NCBI GenBank assembly: GCA_017469785.1
Contig: JAFUFU010000001.1
Location: 59,109-123,108 of the forward strand
Source of the DNA: Treponema sp.
Lineage (GTDB): Bacteria; Spirochaetota; Spirochaetia; Treponematales; Treponemataceae
Reading direction: 5' to 3'
DNA: 64,000 bases
The position numbers were made by a program, and so were the translations under genes. Positions within the stretch are counted from its first letter, which is position 1. Every line of letters begins with the position of its first letter. Below the pieces are notes generated by a model that saw nothing but the letters and a program-made list of their open reading frames with translations, was not told where the DNA came from and ran no database searches. Shown one piece after another: positions 34,402 to 43,534 of the stretch.

Positions 34402-37400
34402 ATGCAAAATTCGCGTATTGGACGAAGGTTAGGGTTTATTCTCTCAACCATTCACACGGGTTCAGCCCTAAAGCTTTTTCACAGGTTTGTTGAGCGGGCC
34501 GTTCAGGATGATGGAGCCGTCTTTGTTTTCCCTGGCGGAAGATTGGATGTAAAAAATAGCACTGAATATCTCCGTAACGATATCTATAACTTAGTCAATT
34601 CGGCAAACCTTGATGGTTTCGTCAGCTGGGCATCCAGCATCAGTGGTTCGGTTCCGATTCAAGAAGTCGAAGAATTCCACAGTCAGTTTATGTCAATTCC
34701 CTTTGTTACAATTGGTCAGAAAGTTCCGGGGCATCCATGCGCCGAGTTTGACGCATACTCAGGAATGAAGGAACTTGTTCGGCATTTCATTCAGGTTCAC
34801 GGCGTAAAAAAAATTGCTTTCTTGCGTGGCCCGGAAAACCACACCTCGGCCGAAGAGCGTTTCCGCGGCTACAAGGATGCTCTCACTGAAGCCGGAATTA
34901 CTGATTTTGATAATCTTATTACGGCGCCATTAGGCTTTGACAGCGGTGAAGTTGGAGCGATTCAGTTATGCGAGGAGCGTGGTCTGGTTCCAGGAAAGGA
35001 TTTTGAGGCCCTAGTCTCGGCAAGCGATTTGATGTCTTTTGCGGCCGTTAATTACTTCAGGTCTCGTGGCGTCCAAATCCCAAAAGAATTAAAGATTGGC
35101 GGCTTCAATGATACAAGCGAGAGCCGGATTGCCGTTCCGCCATTCTCTACCGTTCATATGCCGCGCACTGAACTTGCCCTTGAGTCATACGAAAAATTAT
35201 CTAGCGTTCTTGATGGAATGTTGGGCGTTTCCGATATAAATATTCCTGCCTATCCTGTGATTCGTGAAAGTTGCGGATGCACGCAGGCAAAAATCTGGAC
35301 CTCTGATGTAAAGGTCAAAATTAAAAACGAAGCACAATTCAAGGATGAGATTTATCGGATTTTCAGAATCAATCCGTCAACTCAAAAATTTGAAGCTGCC
35401 ATTACTGCGCTTTTTGCAGGAGATAAATCCAAGTTTTATGATTTGTTCACGCAGCTGCTTACGGCCTACTTTGAGAATAATGGCGAGCTGCAGAATCTGT
35501 TCGCGGCAATGTCTCTGCTAAGGAACCTGAATTGTCTTGCCTCTGACTACATTGAAAAGGTGATTCGTCATGTTGCGATTCTCATTCCTCGTGTTCAGGA
35601 GAGGGTTGCCGCCGGAAAGCGTTACAATTCCGAAAAAATGAACGGTGCAATCAGTGCCTTGAAGAACGAGCTTCTTTCAGTCTTTGACAGGAATCATTTG
35701 ATTTCCGTTCTGAAAAAGCATCTTTTTGCTATCGGCATCAATACCGTTTCGATTATCCTCTATGATGACGATGACTATTCTACATATATAGGCGGCTTCA
35801 ATAATACGGATGAGCTCCGTACCGAAGAAGTCCGTTTCCCCAGTGAATCGATTGTTCCGGACCGTTATTCGGCTGATTTCAACAAGGGAGCCTTCATCGT
35901 TCAGCCATTGTTTGCTGAAGGACGCTCATACGGATATATTCTTTGTAATTACTCTTCTGGATGTCATGGCTTAGTATATGAAGATTTGCGTTCATCTGTC
36001 AGTTCTACGCTCCAGAGTATTTTCCTTTTTGAGCAGACGAATGCGGCAAAGCGTATTGCTGAGCAGGCAGAATTCGCCAAAACAGAATTCTTTGCAAACG
36101 TCGGAAGTGATTTGTGTGACCCGCTCAAGAATATTTCGGCAAAGCTCAGTCAGATGGAAGAAAATGTCGAAAGAGGACTTCTTGATAATGACATCCTCGC
36201 AGAGCAGCTTCTCTTCATCCGTTCACAGATTGACGCTCAGCTTGAAAAAACAGAAACCCTTGTCGATTTGACTCGTTCACAGGTTGATGACCTTCCAATG
36301 GATAAAAAGTTGTTTGATATTCATCAGATTCTCCCCGGAAGCGTCGCTGCCAGCGTTGAGCAGAATTTTCCGCTTCTTTACGGAGATGCCGAGCGGCTCA
36401 AGCGGGCATTGCAGACGATTTTTGATTTCGCCGAGAAAACGCCCTATATTTCCGAAAAACCGGAAGGCGTTCACATTGAATTCTATTCAAACAAATTCGA
36501 CTGGCGTAAGCCTGAATTGCTTTTGGCCGAAAAAATCATTCTCTTGCAGTATGGTGATGTCGTAAAATCCACGAACTATGCGGAAGTGGTTCTCCCATGG
36601 CCAAGTCTTTCAGGGCAGCCTCTTGAAATTCAGGACAGCGAAACTTTGCAGATGTACAGTTTCTCCGAGAATATTTGTGAAGAAAAGAAGGATGCTGATG
36701 TTAAATATATTTTTGGAGACGACGCGGAGCTTTCTCAGCTGAACAATGTTGTTTTATTGTGGGAACCCGATTCAGCGCCTATTGATGAATGGGTTAAGGT
36801 CTATGGGTTGCGTCATTATGACTCTTTGTTCCGTGCGCCGATTCTTTGTTACAGTCACAATATGATTGGCCACAATTTTATTGACTTACTGGAGCAGAAA
36901 ATAAAGACTCAGCGCTCTGCCCCGGTTCTCTTCGTGAATGCCAAGCATACGCATTATGGTTCATGGGCAACAGATGCGAATACCGTGAGCATTTCTTCCA
37001 TGCAGGACTTTGACAAAATCCTGGAAGAAATCACTCCCTCTCTTATTGTGTTTGAGTCAATTGATGAGGCAAGCATCCGAAAAATCCGTCAGAATCAGAA
37101 GACGGTGCTTGTTCCGATTGTCGTGCTTCCTGATACTGTTGACAGCGATGAAGAAGTGGAGCTGCTCTGCTCTCATCCGCGCATCATTCTCTGTAATCGT
37201 GGGGCTGCCGAGTCTGAGCAGTTTGAGGACAGAATCAAGGGAATCCTTGCAGGCGACGAAATCCTTCCGCCCCATACGGGAGCGCTTGTAAAAAAAGCTA
37301 TCCTTTACCTTAACAGAAACGCGGCCCAGCAGATTGTCCGCTGGAAACTTGCGGATACGGTTCATGTCAGCGAGGATTATCTCACGAGAATTTTCCATAA

Positions 37401-37590
37401 AGAAATAGGTCTCAGCCTTTGGGAATATCTGAATCGCTATCGAATATATATTGCAACTAAAATGCTTCTTGAAACAAATGACACGATTTATGAGATTGCG
37501 GAAAATTCAGGATTTCAGGATCAGGCTTATTTCTGCCGTGTATTCAAGAAAATCTATGGTGTTCCGCCTGGCAAAATTCGGTCGAAATAA
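34402..37590 (+). CDS. Hybrid regulator: LacI-type sensor, degenerate kinase core, AraC output
   Basis: The 1062-residue protein has no LacI helix-turn-helix. It begins with a LacI-type sugar-binding domain (residues ~1-290: GFILSTIHTGS, FLRGPENHTSAEERFRGYKDAL). A GAF-like region follows, then a coiled-coil segment resembling a histidine-kinase dimerisation helix with Asp in place of the phospho-His (FFANVGSDLCDPLKNI). A region with two receiver-like strands precedes the C-terminal AraC DNA-binding domain (last ~100 residues: ENSGFQDQAYFCRVFKKIYG). It probably senses a sugar and controls the downstream ABC operon. No RBS is seen. Confidence 0.8.
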   Translation: MQNSRIGRRLGFILSTIHTGSALKLFHRFVERAVQDDGAVFVFPGGRLDVKNSTEYLRNDIYNLVNSANLDGFVSWASSISGSVPIQEVEEFHSQFMSIPFVTIGQKVPGHPCAEFDAYSGMKELVRHFIQVHGVKKIAFLRGPENHTSAEERFRGYKDALTEAGITDFDNLITAPLGFDSGEVGAIQLCEERGLVPGKDFEALVSASDLMSFAAVNYFRSRGVQIPKELKIGGFNDTSESRIAVPPFSTVHMPRTELALESYEKLSSVLDGMLGVSDINIPAYPVIRESCGCTQAKIWTSDVKVKIKNEAQFKDEIYRIFRINPSTQKFEAAITALFAGDKSKFYDLFTQLLTAYFENNGELQNLFAAMSLLRNLNCLASDYIEKVIRHVAILIPRVQERVAAGKRYNSEKMNGAISALKNELLSVFDRNHLISVLKKHLFAIGINTVSIILYDDDDYSTYIGGFNNTDELRTEEVRFPSESIVPDRYSADFNKGAFIVQPLFAEGRSYGYILCNYSSGCHGLVYEDLRSSVSSTLQSIFLFEQTNAAKRIAEQAEFAKTEFFANVGSDLCDPLKNISAKLSQMEENVERGLLDNDILAEQLLFIRSQIDAQLEKTETLVDLTRSQVDDLPMDKKLFDIHQILPGSVAASVEQNFPLLYGDAERLKRALQTIFDFAEKTPYISEKPEGVHIEFYSNKFDWRKPELLLAEKIILLQYGDVVKSTNYAEVVLPWPSLSGQPLEIQDSETLQMYSFSENICEEKKDADVKYIFGDDAELSQLNNVVLLWEPDSAPIDEWVKVYGLRHYDSLFRAPILCYSHNMIGHNFIDLLEQKIKTQRSAPVLFVNAKHTHYGSWATDANTVSISSMQDFDKILEEITPSLIVFESIDEASIRKIRQNQKTVLVPIVVLPDTVDSDEEVELLCSHPRIILCNRGAAESEQFEDRIKGILAGDEILPPHTGALVKKAILYLNRNAAQQIVRWKLADTVHVSEDYLTRIFHKEIGLSLWEYLNRYRIYIATKMLLETNDTIYEIAENSGFQDQAYFCRVFKKIYGVPPGKIRSK

Positions 37591-37604
37591 TTATATTCAG
37601 TCGG

Positions 37605-37670
37605 TTTTGTCCAATAAGACAAAAGTATTTTCAATGCAAAATTACAATTTACGCTGTAATATATTATTAC
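37605..37670 (+). promoter_or_regulatory. Putative regulatory palindromes before the sugar ABC operon
   Basis: TTTTGTC-CAATAA-GACAAAA (37605-37624) is a perfect 7-bp inverted repeat. GTAATA-TAT-TATTAC (37656-37670) is a second palindrome just before the RBS of the first permease gene. Either could be the binding site of the AraC-type regulator upstream (inference). Confidence 0.4.
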
Positions 37671-37680
37671 GAGGTTAGGT

Positions 37681-38622
37681 ATGAACGCACAAGAAACAAC
37701 TGTTCTTAACACTCCGAAAAAAGATCTTTGGAAAAACATCAAGAGACATTTTTCGGTCTATGCTCTCCTTATCATTCCAGTCGTGTACTATGCTATCTTA
37801 AAGTATGGGCCGATTGTTAATGGTCAGATTGCTTTCAAGGACTTCCAGCCGGTAGACGGCGTATGGGGAAGCGTTTGGGTTGGATTTAAAAATTTCAGCA
37901 CTTTTATCCATTCGTTCTATTTCGGCGAACTTATGCGAAATACAATTCTTTATAGCTTGGCTAAGCTTTGTGTTTCTGTTCCGCTTTCAATTATTTTGTC
38001 TGTTGCTTTGTACGAGTGTACGCACAATGTACTTCGTCGTGTCGTTCAGACTTTGGCTTATCTGCCGCACTTCCTTTCATGGGTTATCATGTACGGTATT
38101 TTGCTTATTCTTCTTGCAAAGGGTGACGGTCTTGTTAATCAGGTTATCGAAGGCGCGGGCGGTACATCAATCGACTTCCTTACCAATACAAGTGTATTCC
38201 CGGTTGTTGTCATCCTTTCGGATGCATGGAAGGAGATGGGTTGGGCGGCAATCATCTTCATCGCAGCTCTTATGGGCATCGACCCGTCTTTGTTCGAGGC
38301 TGCCATGGTAGAAGGTGCATCTGCCGTTCAGCGCGTATGGTATATCACAATTCCTTCAATCAAGCCGGTTATCGTTACAGTCGTTCTTCTTAAGCTCGGT
38401 ACCGTTCTTGATGCTGGTTTCAATCAGATGTTCATGTTGTACTCTCCTGCTGTTTACTCAGTAGCGGATATCATTGATACATGGGTTTATCGACAGGGTC
38501 TTCTTCAGTTTGAGTTTGCGCTTGCAACTGCTGTAGGTATCTTCAAGGGTGTCATCGGTATGATTCTTGTTATGGTTTCTAACAAGGTCGTTAAGAAGTT
38601 GACTGAATCTTCACTCTTGTAA
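37681..38622 (+). CDS. Sugar ABC transporter permease (LplB/UgpA-like)
   Basis: The 313-residue protein has six predicted membrane spans and the permease loop that contacts the ATPase (EAAMVEGASAVQRVWYITIP). The N-terminus YALLIIPVVYYAILKYGPI is typical of the LplB subgroup of carbohydrate permeases. It pairs with the second permease 15 bp downstream and the binding protein after that. No ATPase gene is present in the cluster. Confidence 0.9.
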   Translation: MNAQETTVLNTPKKDLWKNIKRHFSVYALLIIPVVYYAILKYGPIVNGQIAFKDFQPVDGVWGSVWVGFKNFSTFIHSFYFGELMRNTILYSLAKLCVSVPLSIILSVALYECTHNVLRRVVQTLAYLPHFLSWVIMYGILLILLAKGDGLVNQVIEGAGGTSIDFLTNTSVFPVVVILSDAWKEMGWAAIIFIAALMGIDPSLFEAAMVEGASAVQRVWYITIPSIKPVIVTVVLLKLGTVLDAGFNQMFMLYSPAVYSVADIIDTWVYRQGLLQFEFALATAVGIFKGVIGMILVMVSNKVVKKLTESSLL

Positions 38623-38636
38623 TTCGAGGTGCAAAA

Positions 38637-39530
38637 ATGGAAAAACCAAAGACAGTAAAATTAACATCAGGCGACAGAGCCTTTTATATCGGTGTAAATA
38701 CATTCCTTATCTTCATCGGTATTGTTATCGCTGTGCCTATCATCAGTACGATTTCTTCTTCTGTAACCCCGAACGGTTACATTGGAACTACTTTTGACAA
38801 ATTCATCCTCATGCCATGGAAATGGGATGGAGCTGCATACAAAGCCTTGCTTGGAAATAACGGTTTCACGCTTGCGTTCTGGAACTCAATCAAAATCATG
38901 CTTTTCGGTGTAGTTACTTCATTGTCACTCACCGTTCCGATGGCATATTGTATGTCTGTTCAGGATTTGCCTGGCCGCAAAATCCTCAACTACTTCGTTC
39001 TTATTCCATATTTGTTCAACATCGGTGTTATCCCTACATTCTTGGTTGTCACAAATCTTCACCTTACTAACCACTTGTGTTCAATCTTCTTGCCGGGCGC
39101 AATCGGTACTTACAACTGTCTGATTATGCGCGGCTTCTTCGAGGGAATCCCTGAGTCTCTCAAAGAATCGGCCCGAATCGACGGTGCGGCTGAATGGTAT
39201 GTTCTTATCTCAATCATTCTTCCGCTGTCAAAGCCAATCATCATGACAATCGGTTTGTACTACGCAGTCGGTTACTGGAATGACTTCATGCACGCTTTGC
39301 TTTACTTGACGGAGGCTTACTTGCAGCCGCTTCCAATCCTCACCCGAAACATCCTTCTCGGTGCTTCAATGAGCGAAACTTTGGATACTGGTACTGCGTT
39401 CGGTGCGGCTTCAATCGCATCTATCAAAGCGGCTTGTGTATTCCTTTCAGCTATTCCGATGATGCTCGCATATCCGTTCATCCAGAAATACTTTACAAAA
39501 GGTACTATGCTTGGTTCTGTTAAGGGCTAA
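38637..39530 (+). CDS. Sugar ABC transporter permease (LplC/UgpE-like)
   Basis: The 297-residue membrane protein has six spans and the EAA loop ESARIDGAAEWYVLISIILP. GAGGTGC precedes the ATG. Its C-terminal segment (YPFIQKYFTKGTMLGSVKG) is characteristic of LplC/YtcP-type permeases, which go with oligosaccharide-specific importers. It is the second half of the transmembrane channel. Confidence 0.9.
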   Translation: MEKPKTVKLTSGDRAFYIGVNTFLIFIGIVIAVPIISTISSSVTPNGYIGTTFDKFILMPWKWDGAAYKALLGNNGFTLAFWNSIKIMLFGVVTSLSLTVPMAYCMSVQDLPGRKILNYFVLIPYLFNIGVIPTFLVVTNLHLTNHLCSIFLPGAIGTYNCLIMRGFFEGIPESLKESARIDGAAEWYVLISIILPLSKPIIMTIGLYYAVGYWNDFMHALLYLTEAYLQPLPILTRNILLGASMSETLDTGTAFGAASIASIKAACVFLSAIPMMLAYPFIQKYFTKGTMLGSVKG

Positions 39531-39580
39531 GTTATTATAAAAATGATTTCATTTGTTTTCATATAATGAAGGAGGAAAAA

Positions 39581-41143
39581 ATGAAAAAGTTAATGAAGGG
39601 AGTTGTTGTTTCTGCAGCAGCTATTGCCGCATTGGCTATGGTATCATGCGGTGGCTCAAAGAAAAGCAGCGCAGTAGATATTGAACTTTGGTATGGTGCA
39701 GCTGCATCAGAAGCAGGTCCGATTCCCTCTGATTGGATTGGTTATCAGATTGTAAAAGACAAGTTGAACATCAACCTTAAACTTACAAACTTGCCATCTT
39801 CAGAAGCAGACCAGAACACAAAGGTTAACGCCGCTGGTGCAGCAAATACATTGCCTGATTTGTTCATGGTTTCAAACGAAGTTTATGCAACACTCGTTTC
39901 AAAGAAACTTCTTGCTCCGGTTGATTCAATTTATGCAAAGATGCCTAACCGTACTGCAAAATTGTACGATAAAGACTCGCGTGCATTCACTACAATTGAT
40001 GGAAAATCATATGCTCTCGCTCAGCCGGGCTCTATCGTCCGCAATGAAGGCGTTCTTATCCGAAAAGACTGGTTGGACAAGCTCGGTCTTTCAATCCCCA
40101 AAACAACTGACGAGTATCTCGCAGTTATGAAGGCTTTCACTGAGAAAGATCCGGATGGAAACGGCAAGAACGACACCTATGGATACGGTGCATACCTTGA
40201 GGTTTCTGCAACAAACGAAGGTCTCGGACGACGCCTTGATCCTCTCTTCGGTGCATTTGGAGTTGCTGGTACTTGGAACCTGGCATCTGCAAAAACAGCA
40301 GGTCTTAACATCTACAAGCCAGAGTACTATGACGCAATGGTATTCGTAAAACAGATTGTTGATGCTGGATATATTGACCCGAACTGGTTGGCTTACAAAA
40401 AAGACGACTTCCGAGCTGCTTGGAAACAGGGCCGCTTTGGTATCATGCGTGAGCAGAATGCTGCTTATGCTTCTGAAGGCAACTTCAAACCATTCGATAA
40501 CAACTTCCCTGATGGTGAATGGGTTATCGTTGAGCCACCGGTAGGACCGAACGGACAGTCTTCAGCAGGTACATATTCACAGGCATATCGTATGTATGCT
40601 GTTTCTGCAAAAGCTGCCAAAGAGGGAAAACTTGACAAAATCGCTGAACTCCTTGAGTGGATGTCTTCAGATGAAGGCTACTATCTTCTTGGCTGGGGTC
40701 AGGAAGGAGTCAACTATGTGTTCAATGACAAAGGTGTTCCTGTAACAGACGGTTTGCCAGATCCTTCAAAAGCTTATACAGAGTCTGCAATGATTCCGCT
40801 CACACAGCTCCGCAATATGGTTTACTATAACGGTGATATTGAGTTGGCTTCACGCTATCCGACATGGCACCGCAAAAACGGAAAAGAGATGTCTGCTCTT
40901 ACCGCACTCCGCGAGATGCAGGCTAAAGCTTGGACTCCGTGTATCGGTCAGGACAAAATGCCACAGCCTAACGCTGACGTAAAACGCTTCTACGAGCAGG
41001 GCGTTGTCGAGTTTATGACTGGTAATCGCGCTCTTAACCCGACCGAATGGCAGAAGTTCCTTGACGAATTCACTAAGATTGGTGGAAAAGACTGGAACGA
41101 TGCTGGTGTTAAACTCGCAAAAGAGAAGAACATTATTAAATAA
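39581..41143 (+). CDS. Sugar ABC transporter substrate-binding lipoprotein
   Basis: The 520-residue protein has a lipoprotein signal (LAMVSCGGSKK) and the fold of a large (LplA-type) solute-binding protein. Useful segments are LPDLFMVSNEVYATL, VLIRKDWLDKLGL, DPDGNGKNDTYG (a calcium-loop-like motif) and LEWMSSDEGYYLLGWG. AAGGAGG places the start at 39581; an earlier ATG at 39566 lies upstream of that site. It should bind an oligosaccharide at the outer face of the inner membrane. The substrate is perhaps pectin-derived, from context. Confidence 0.92.
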   Translation: MKKLMKGVVVSAAAIAALAMVSCGGSKKSSAVDIELWYGAAASEAGPIPSDWIGYQIVKDKLNINLKLTNLPSSEADQNTKVNAAGAANTLPDLFMVSNEVYATLVSKKLLAPVDSIYAKMPNRTAKLYDKDSRAFTTIDGKSYALAQPGSIVRNEGVLIRKDWLDKLGLSIPKTTDEYLAVMKAFTEKDPDGNGKNDTYGYGAYLEVSATNEGLGRRLDPLFGAFGVAGTWNLASAKTAGLNIYKPEYYDAMVFVKQIVDAGYIDPNWLAYKKDDFRAAWKQGRFGIMREQNAAYASEGNFKPFDNNFPDGEWVIVEPPVGPNGQSSAGTYSQAYRMYAVSAKAAKEGKLDKIAELLEWMSSDEGYYLLGWGQEGVNYVFNDKGVPVTDGLPDPSKAYTESAMIPLTQLRNMVYYNGDIELASRYPTWHRKNGKEMSALTALREMQAKAWTPCIGQDKMPQPNADVKRFYEQGVVEFMTGNRALNPTEWQKFLDEFTKIGGKDWNDAGVKLAKEKNIIK

Positions 41144-41165
41144 GTAGACTTTTAGTTTACTGAAG

Positions 41166-41200
41166 CGGGCATGGAGAGTTTTCTCTGTGCCCGTTTTTTT
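41166..41200 (+). terminator. Intrinsic terminator of the sugar ABC operon
   Basis: A CGGGCA...TGCCCG stem extended by GAGAG/CTCT around a TTTT loop (41166-41193) is followed by seven T. Confidence 0.9.
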
Positions 41201-41239
41201 GTCTTTTTGGACTGACATATTCTGTTGAAAAACTCAAAG

Positions 41240-41366
41240 TTTTCCACAATATGTTTAAAACTTGTTGAAAAGATTGTGGAAAAACTGATAAAGAGTTGAA
41301 AAATTCACATTTTATTAACCAGTTTTCCACCGTTTTTATGTGGAATTGTGGAAAAAATGTGGAAAT
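41240..41366. promoter_or_regulatory. Cluster of DnaA-box-like 9-mers
   Basis: The 305-bp gap after the ABC operon is AT-rich and holds six copies of TTTTCCACA or its complement within 127 bp: 41240, 41275 (reverse), 41323 (one mismatch), 41339 (reverse, two mismatches), 41347 (reverse) and 41358 (reverse, one mismatch). Three GTTGAAAA words lie among them. DnaA boxes follow TTWTNCACA. No dnaA, dnaN or gyrB is adjacent, so this may be a titration or regulatory cluster rather than the chromosome origin. Confidence 0.5.
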
Positions 41367-41448
41367 TCACAAGATTTGGAGCTTGACCTAGATTTTTCTG
41401 CCGGAAGAGATTCTTGCAGAGAACATGTACTTTTGTTAGAATTCGCCT

Positions 41449-42243
41449 ATGAAGAATAAATACACTAATGAACTTGCGGTATGCGGTTTTGAAGCCGTAA
41501 AAGCTTTGGTTAAATGCAATCCTCAGAAAATTACGCGTTTCTACTATACGCGGGACCGAATGATGGATTTTAAGGATTTGTTCAAATCTCTTGCCGAGCG
41601 CCGTGTGCCTTACAATAATATTCCTGTCGGTGAGCTTGAAAAACTGAGCGGCACGGTTCATCATCAGGGCGTTGTCGCAATGATTGAGCAGCCAGAAATA
41701 CCTCATTTGAACACTGATATTACGGACGGCTGGCTTCACGACAGGGAGAGTGCGATTTTGCTTGATCGCGTTGGAAATGCAAACAATCTCGGTGCGATTA
41801 TTAGAAGCGCGGCATTTTTCGGGATAAAGAATATTGTAATTCCAAGAGATGAAGAGCAGACTTCGATAACTACCAGTTCCTACAGGGTGGCCCAAGGAGG
41901 GATGGAGTATGTCAACGTCTATTCGATTCAGTCCATCGAAAAGCTGCTTGCCTCGATGAGCGGAAAAATGATTCGCTTCGGTACGGATGTGCGTGGAAAC
42001 ACGCCGATTTCGCAGATTTCTGAAATGTGTAACGAGAAAAAAAAGCCGGCTCTTATTGTCTTAGGCAACGAGGAGCACGGAATTTCGCCTGTTGTGCGCA
42101 GAAACTGCGACGCTTTGGTGCGGATTCCGGCATCGGCGACATTTGATGATGAAAAGCCGCAGGCTATTGAGAGCCTGAATGTAGCTCAGGCCGCGGCGAT
42201 TATTTTGTATGAATGCCGAAAACTAAGAATTACATCCCTATAA
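41449..42243 (+). CDS. TrmH/SpoU-family RNA 2'-O-ribose methyltransferase (RlmB-like)
   Basis: The 264-residue protein contains the SPOUT motifs: LLDRVGNANNLGAIIRSAAFFG (motif 1 with catalytic Arg), LIVLGNEEHGIS (motif 2) and SLNVAQAAAIILYE (motif 3). An N-terminal substrate-binding domain precedes them (AVCGFEAVKALV, VPYNNIPVGELEKL). The RlmB subgroup methylates 23S rRNA G2251, but tRNA-specific relatives look similar. It is preceded by the DnaA-box-like cluster and has no clear RBS. Confidence 0.9.
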   Translation: MKNKYTNELAVCGFEAVKALVKCNPQKITRFYYTRDRMMDFKDLFKSLAERRVPYNNIPVGELEKLSGTVHHQGVVAMIEQPEIPHLNTDITDGWLHDRESAILLDRVGNANNLGAIIRSAAFFGIKNIVIPRDEEQTSITTSSYRVAQGGMEYVNVYSIQSIEKLLASMSGKMIRFGTDVRGNTPISQISEMCNEKKKPALIVLGNEEHGISPVVRRNCDALVRIPASATFDDEKPQAIESLNVAQAAAIILYECRKLRITSL

Positions 42244-42255
42244 TATCTAATTGGT

Positions 42256-42388
42256 GGGGCTGTCCAATAAGTATGAGTCATTGCCGTGCTCAAGGGCATT
42301 GCTTAGACACGGCAATCTCTTGTATTGCAATTAAATGGATTTTCGGGTCAAGCCCGAAAATGACACTTTTTGAACTTATTGGTCATCC
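42256..42388. repeat. Terminal-inverted-repeat element, copy 2 (inverted)
   Basis: Same family as 15193-15313 but in opposite orientation. GGGGCTGTCCAATAAGT starts it, and ACTTATTGGTCATCC ends it. The ATTTTCGGG/CCCGAAAAT hairpin is conserved, while the loop of the ATTGCCGTG hairpin has grown by an extra CAAGGGCATTG-type segment. It also lies between convergent 3' ends (rRNA methyltransferase and kdgK). Confidence 0.85.
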
Positions 42389-42413
42389 TGCATCCTCACG
42401 GATAAAGTGCTGT

Positions 42414-43442
42414 CTAGCGGTTCATCTCTGACTGCTTGCCCTTGCTTTGGTGGGCTGCGATAATCGAGCTGATTTCATTGAAGTCGGAAAGTGGAAGATC
42501 ACCGAAGATTGTGTTTTTGGTAGCGCAGGTGGCGTTTCCGAATTCCGTGGCTTTCTGCGGGTCGCCGTATTTCAGCAGGCCGAACAAGACTCCTGCACAA
42601 TAAGCATCGCCACTTCCGATTCTATCAACTACGTCGATGTCTTTGTAAGGCTCCTCAGTGTAGAATTTGTCGTCTTTTTTGGAATAAACAAGGGATGTGA
42701 AAGAGTGTACCTTTGGGCTGATGACTTCACGCATTGATGACGCGATGTAGCTGATGTTGGGAAAGTCTTTGCAGAACTCCCTGTGCATGTCCTGAAGAGA
42801 GCCTGTTTTTTGGAACATACGGCGGCAGCTTTCTTCGGAAATGAAGAGAATGTCTACATAAGGAAGAATCTGCTTGATAGTGTTTCGGGCAGTGTCTTCG
42901 TCCCAAAGATTTGCGCGGTAGTTTACGTCGAAAGCGATTTTGGCTCCCGCTGCCTTGAATTTTTTTATCATCTCAACCGCAAGGGAGCGTGTGTTCTCGC
43001 TTAAGGCAAGAGTGATTCCTGAAGTGTAAAACATGCGCGTTTTGCTGTAGATGTCTTCAGGAATTTCTGATGAACTAATCTTTGTGATTGAAGAATTTTT
43101 GCGGTCATAGACGACTGTGGGCTTTCGTGGATAAGCTCCGTTTTCGTAGTAGTAGATGCCGACGCGGGCTTCTGGAGAGTCGTCGAAGATGATATAGTCG
43201 TCGCTTACGCTTGATGCGCGGATTCTGTTTTTGATGAAAGTTCCGAGCTGGTTTTTGGGAAGACGGGTTATGATTCCTGTTCGCAGACCCAAAAGGGAGA
43301 CTCCTGATGCAACATTTAGCTCTGCGCCACCCGCATGTTTTTTGAATGAGTCGCTTTTGCTGATGAGTTCATTAACTGAAGGTGAGAGGCGAAGCATGAT
43401 TTCGCCGAATGTAATCAAATCAAATTCTTTGTTTTGTTCCAT
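42414..43442 (-). CDS. kdgK: 2-dehydro-3-deoxygluconokinase (PfkB family)
   Basis: The 342-residue protein is a ribokinase/PfkB-type sugar kinase: GEIMLRLSP at the start, HAGGAELNVASGVSLLG, FDVNYRANLWD, and the ATP/catalytic motif DRIGSGDAYCAGVLFG with the general-base Asp. FDVNYR is typical of KdgK. It makes KDPG, linking hexuronate catabolism to glycolysis. It complements the tagaturonate reductase in this window. An ATG preceded by a weak site; the partner aldolase is not in view. Confidence 0.88.
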   Translation of the reverse strand: MEQNKEFDLITFGEIMLRLSPSVNELISKSDSFKKHAGGAELNVASGVSLLGLRTGIITRLPKNQLGTFIKNRIRASSVSDDYIIFDDSPEARVGIYYYENGAYPRKPTVVYDRKNSSITKISSSEIPEDIYSKTRMFYTSGITLALSENTRSLAVEMIKKFKAAGAKIAFDVNYRANLWDEDTARNTIKQILPYVDILFISEESCRRMFQKTGSLQDMHREFCKDFPNISYIASSMREVISPKVHSFTSLVYSKKDDKFYTEEPYKDIDVVDRIGSGDAYCAGVLFGLLKYGDPQKATEFGNATCATKNTIFGDLPLSDFNEISSIIAAHQSKGKQSEMNR

Positions 43443-43534
43443 AATCTTATTTTAACTTTTTATTGCTCAGTGAACAAGTGCAAGCACTTGACTGAATCGC
43501 TAAAAATTTGACTTATTCTGTCGATAATTAAGAT

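Noticed and set aside
41200-41448. Chromosome replication origin
   Set aside because: DnaA-box-like sites are present but dnaA, dnaN, gyrB and a skew switch were not seen; only a cluster is claimed.
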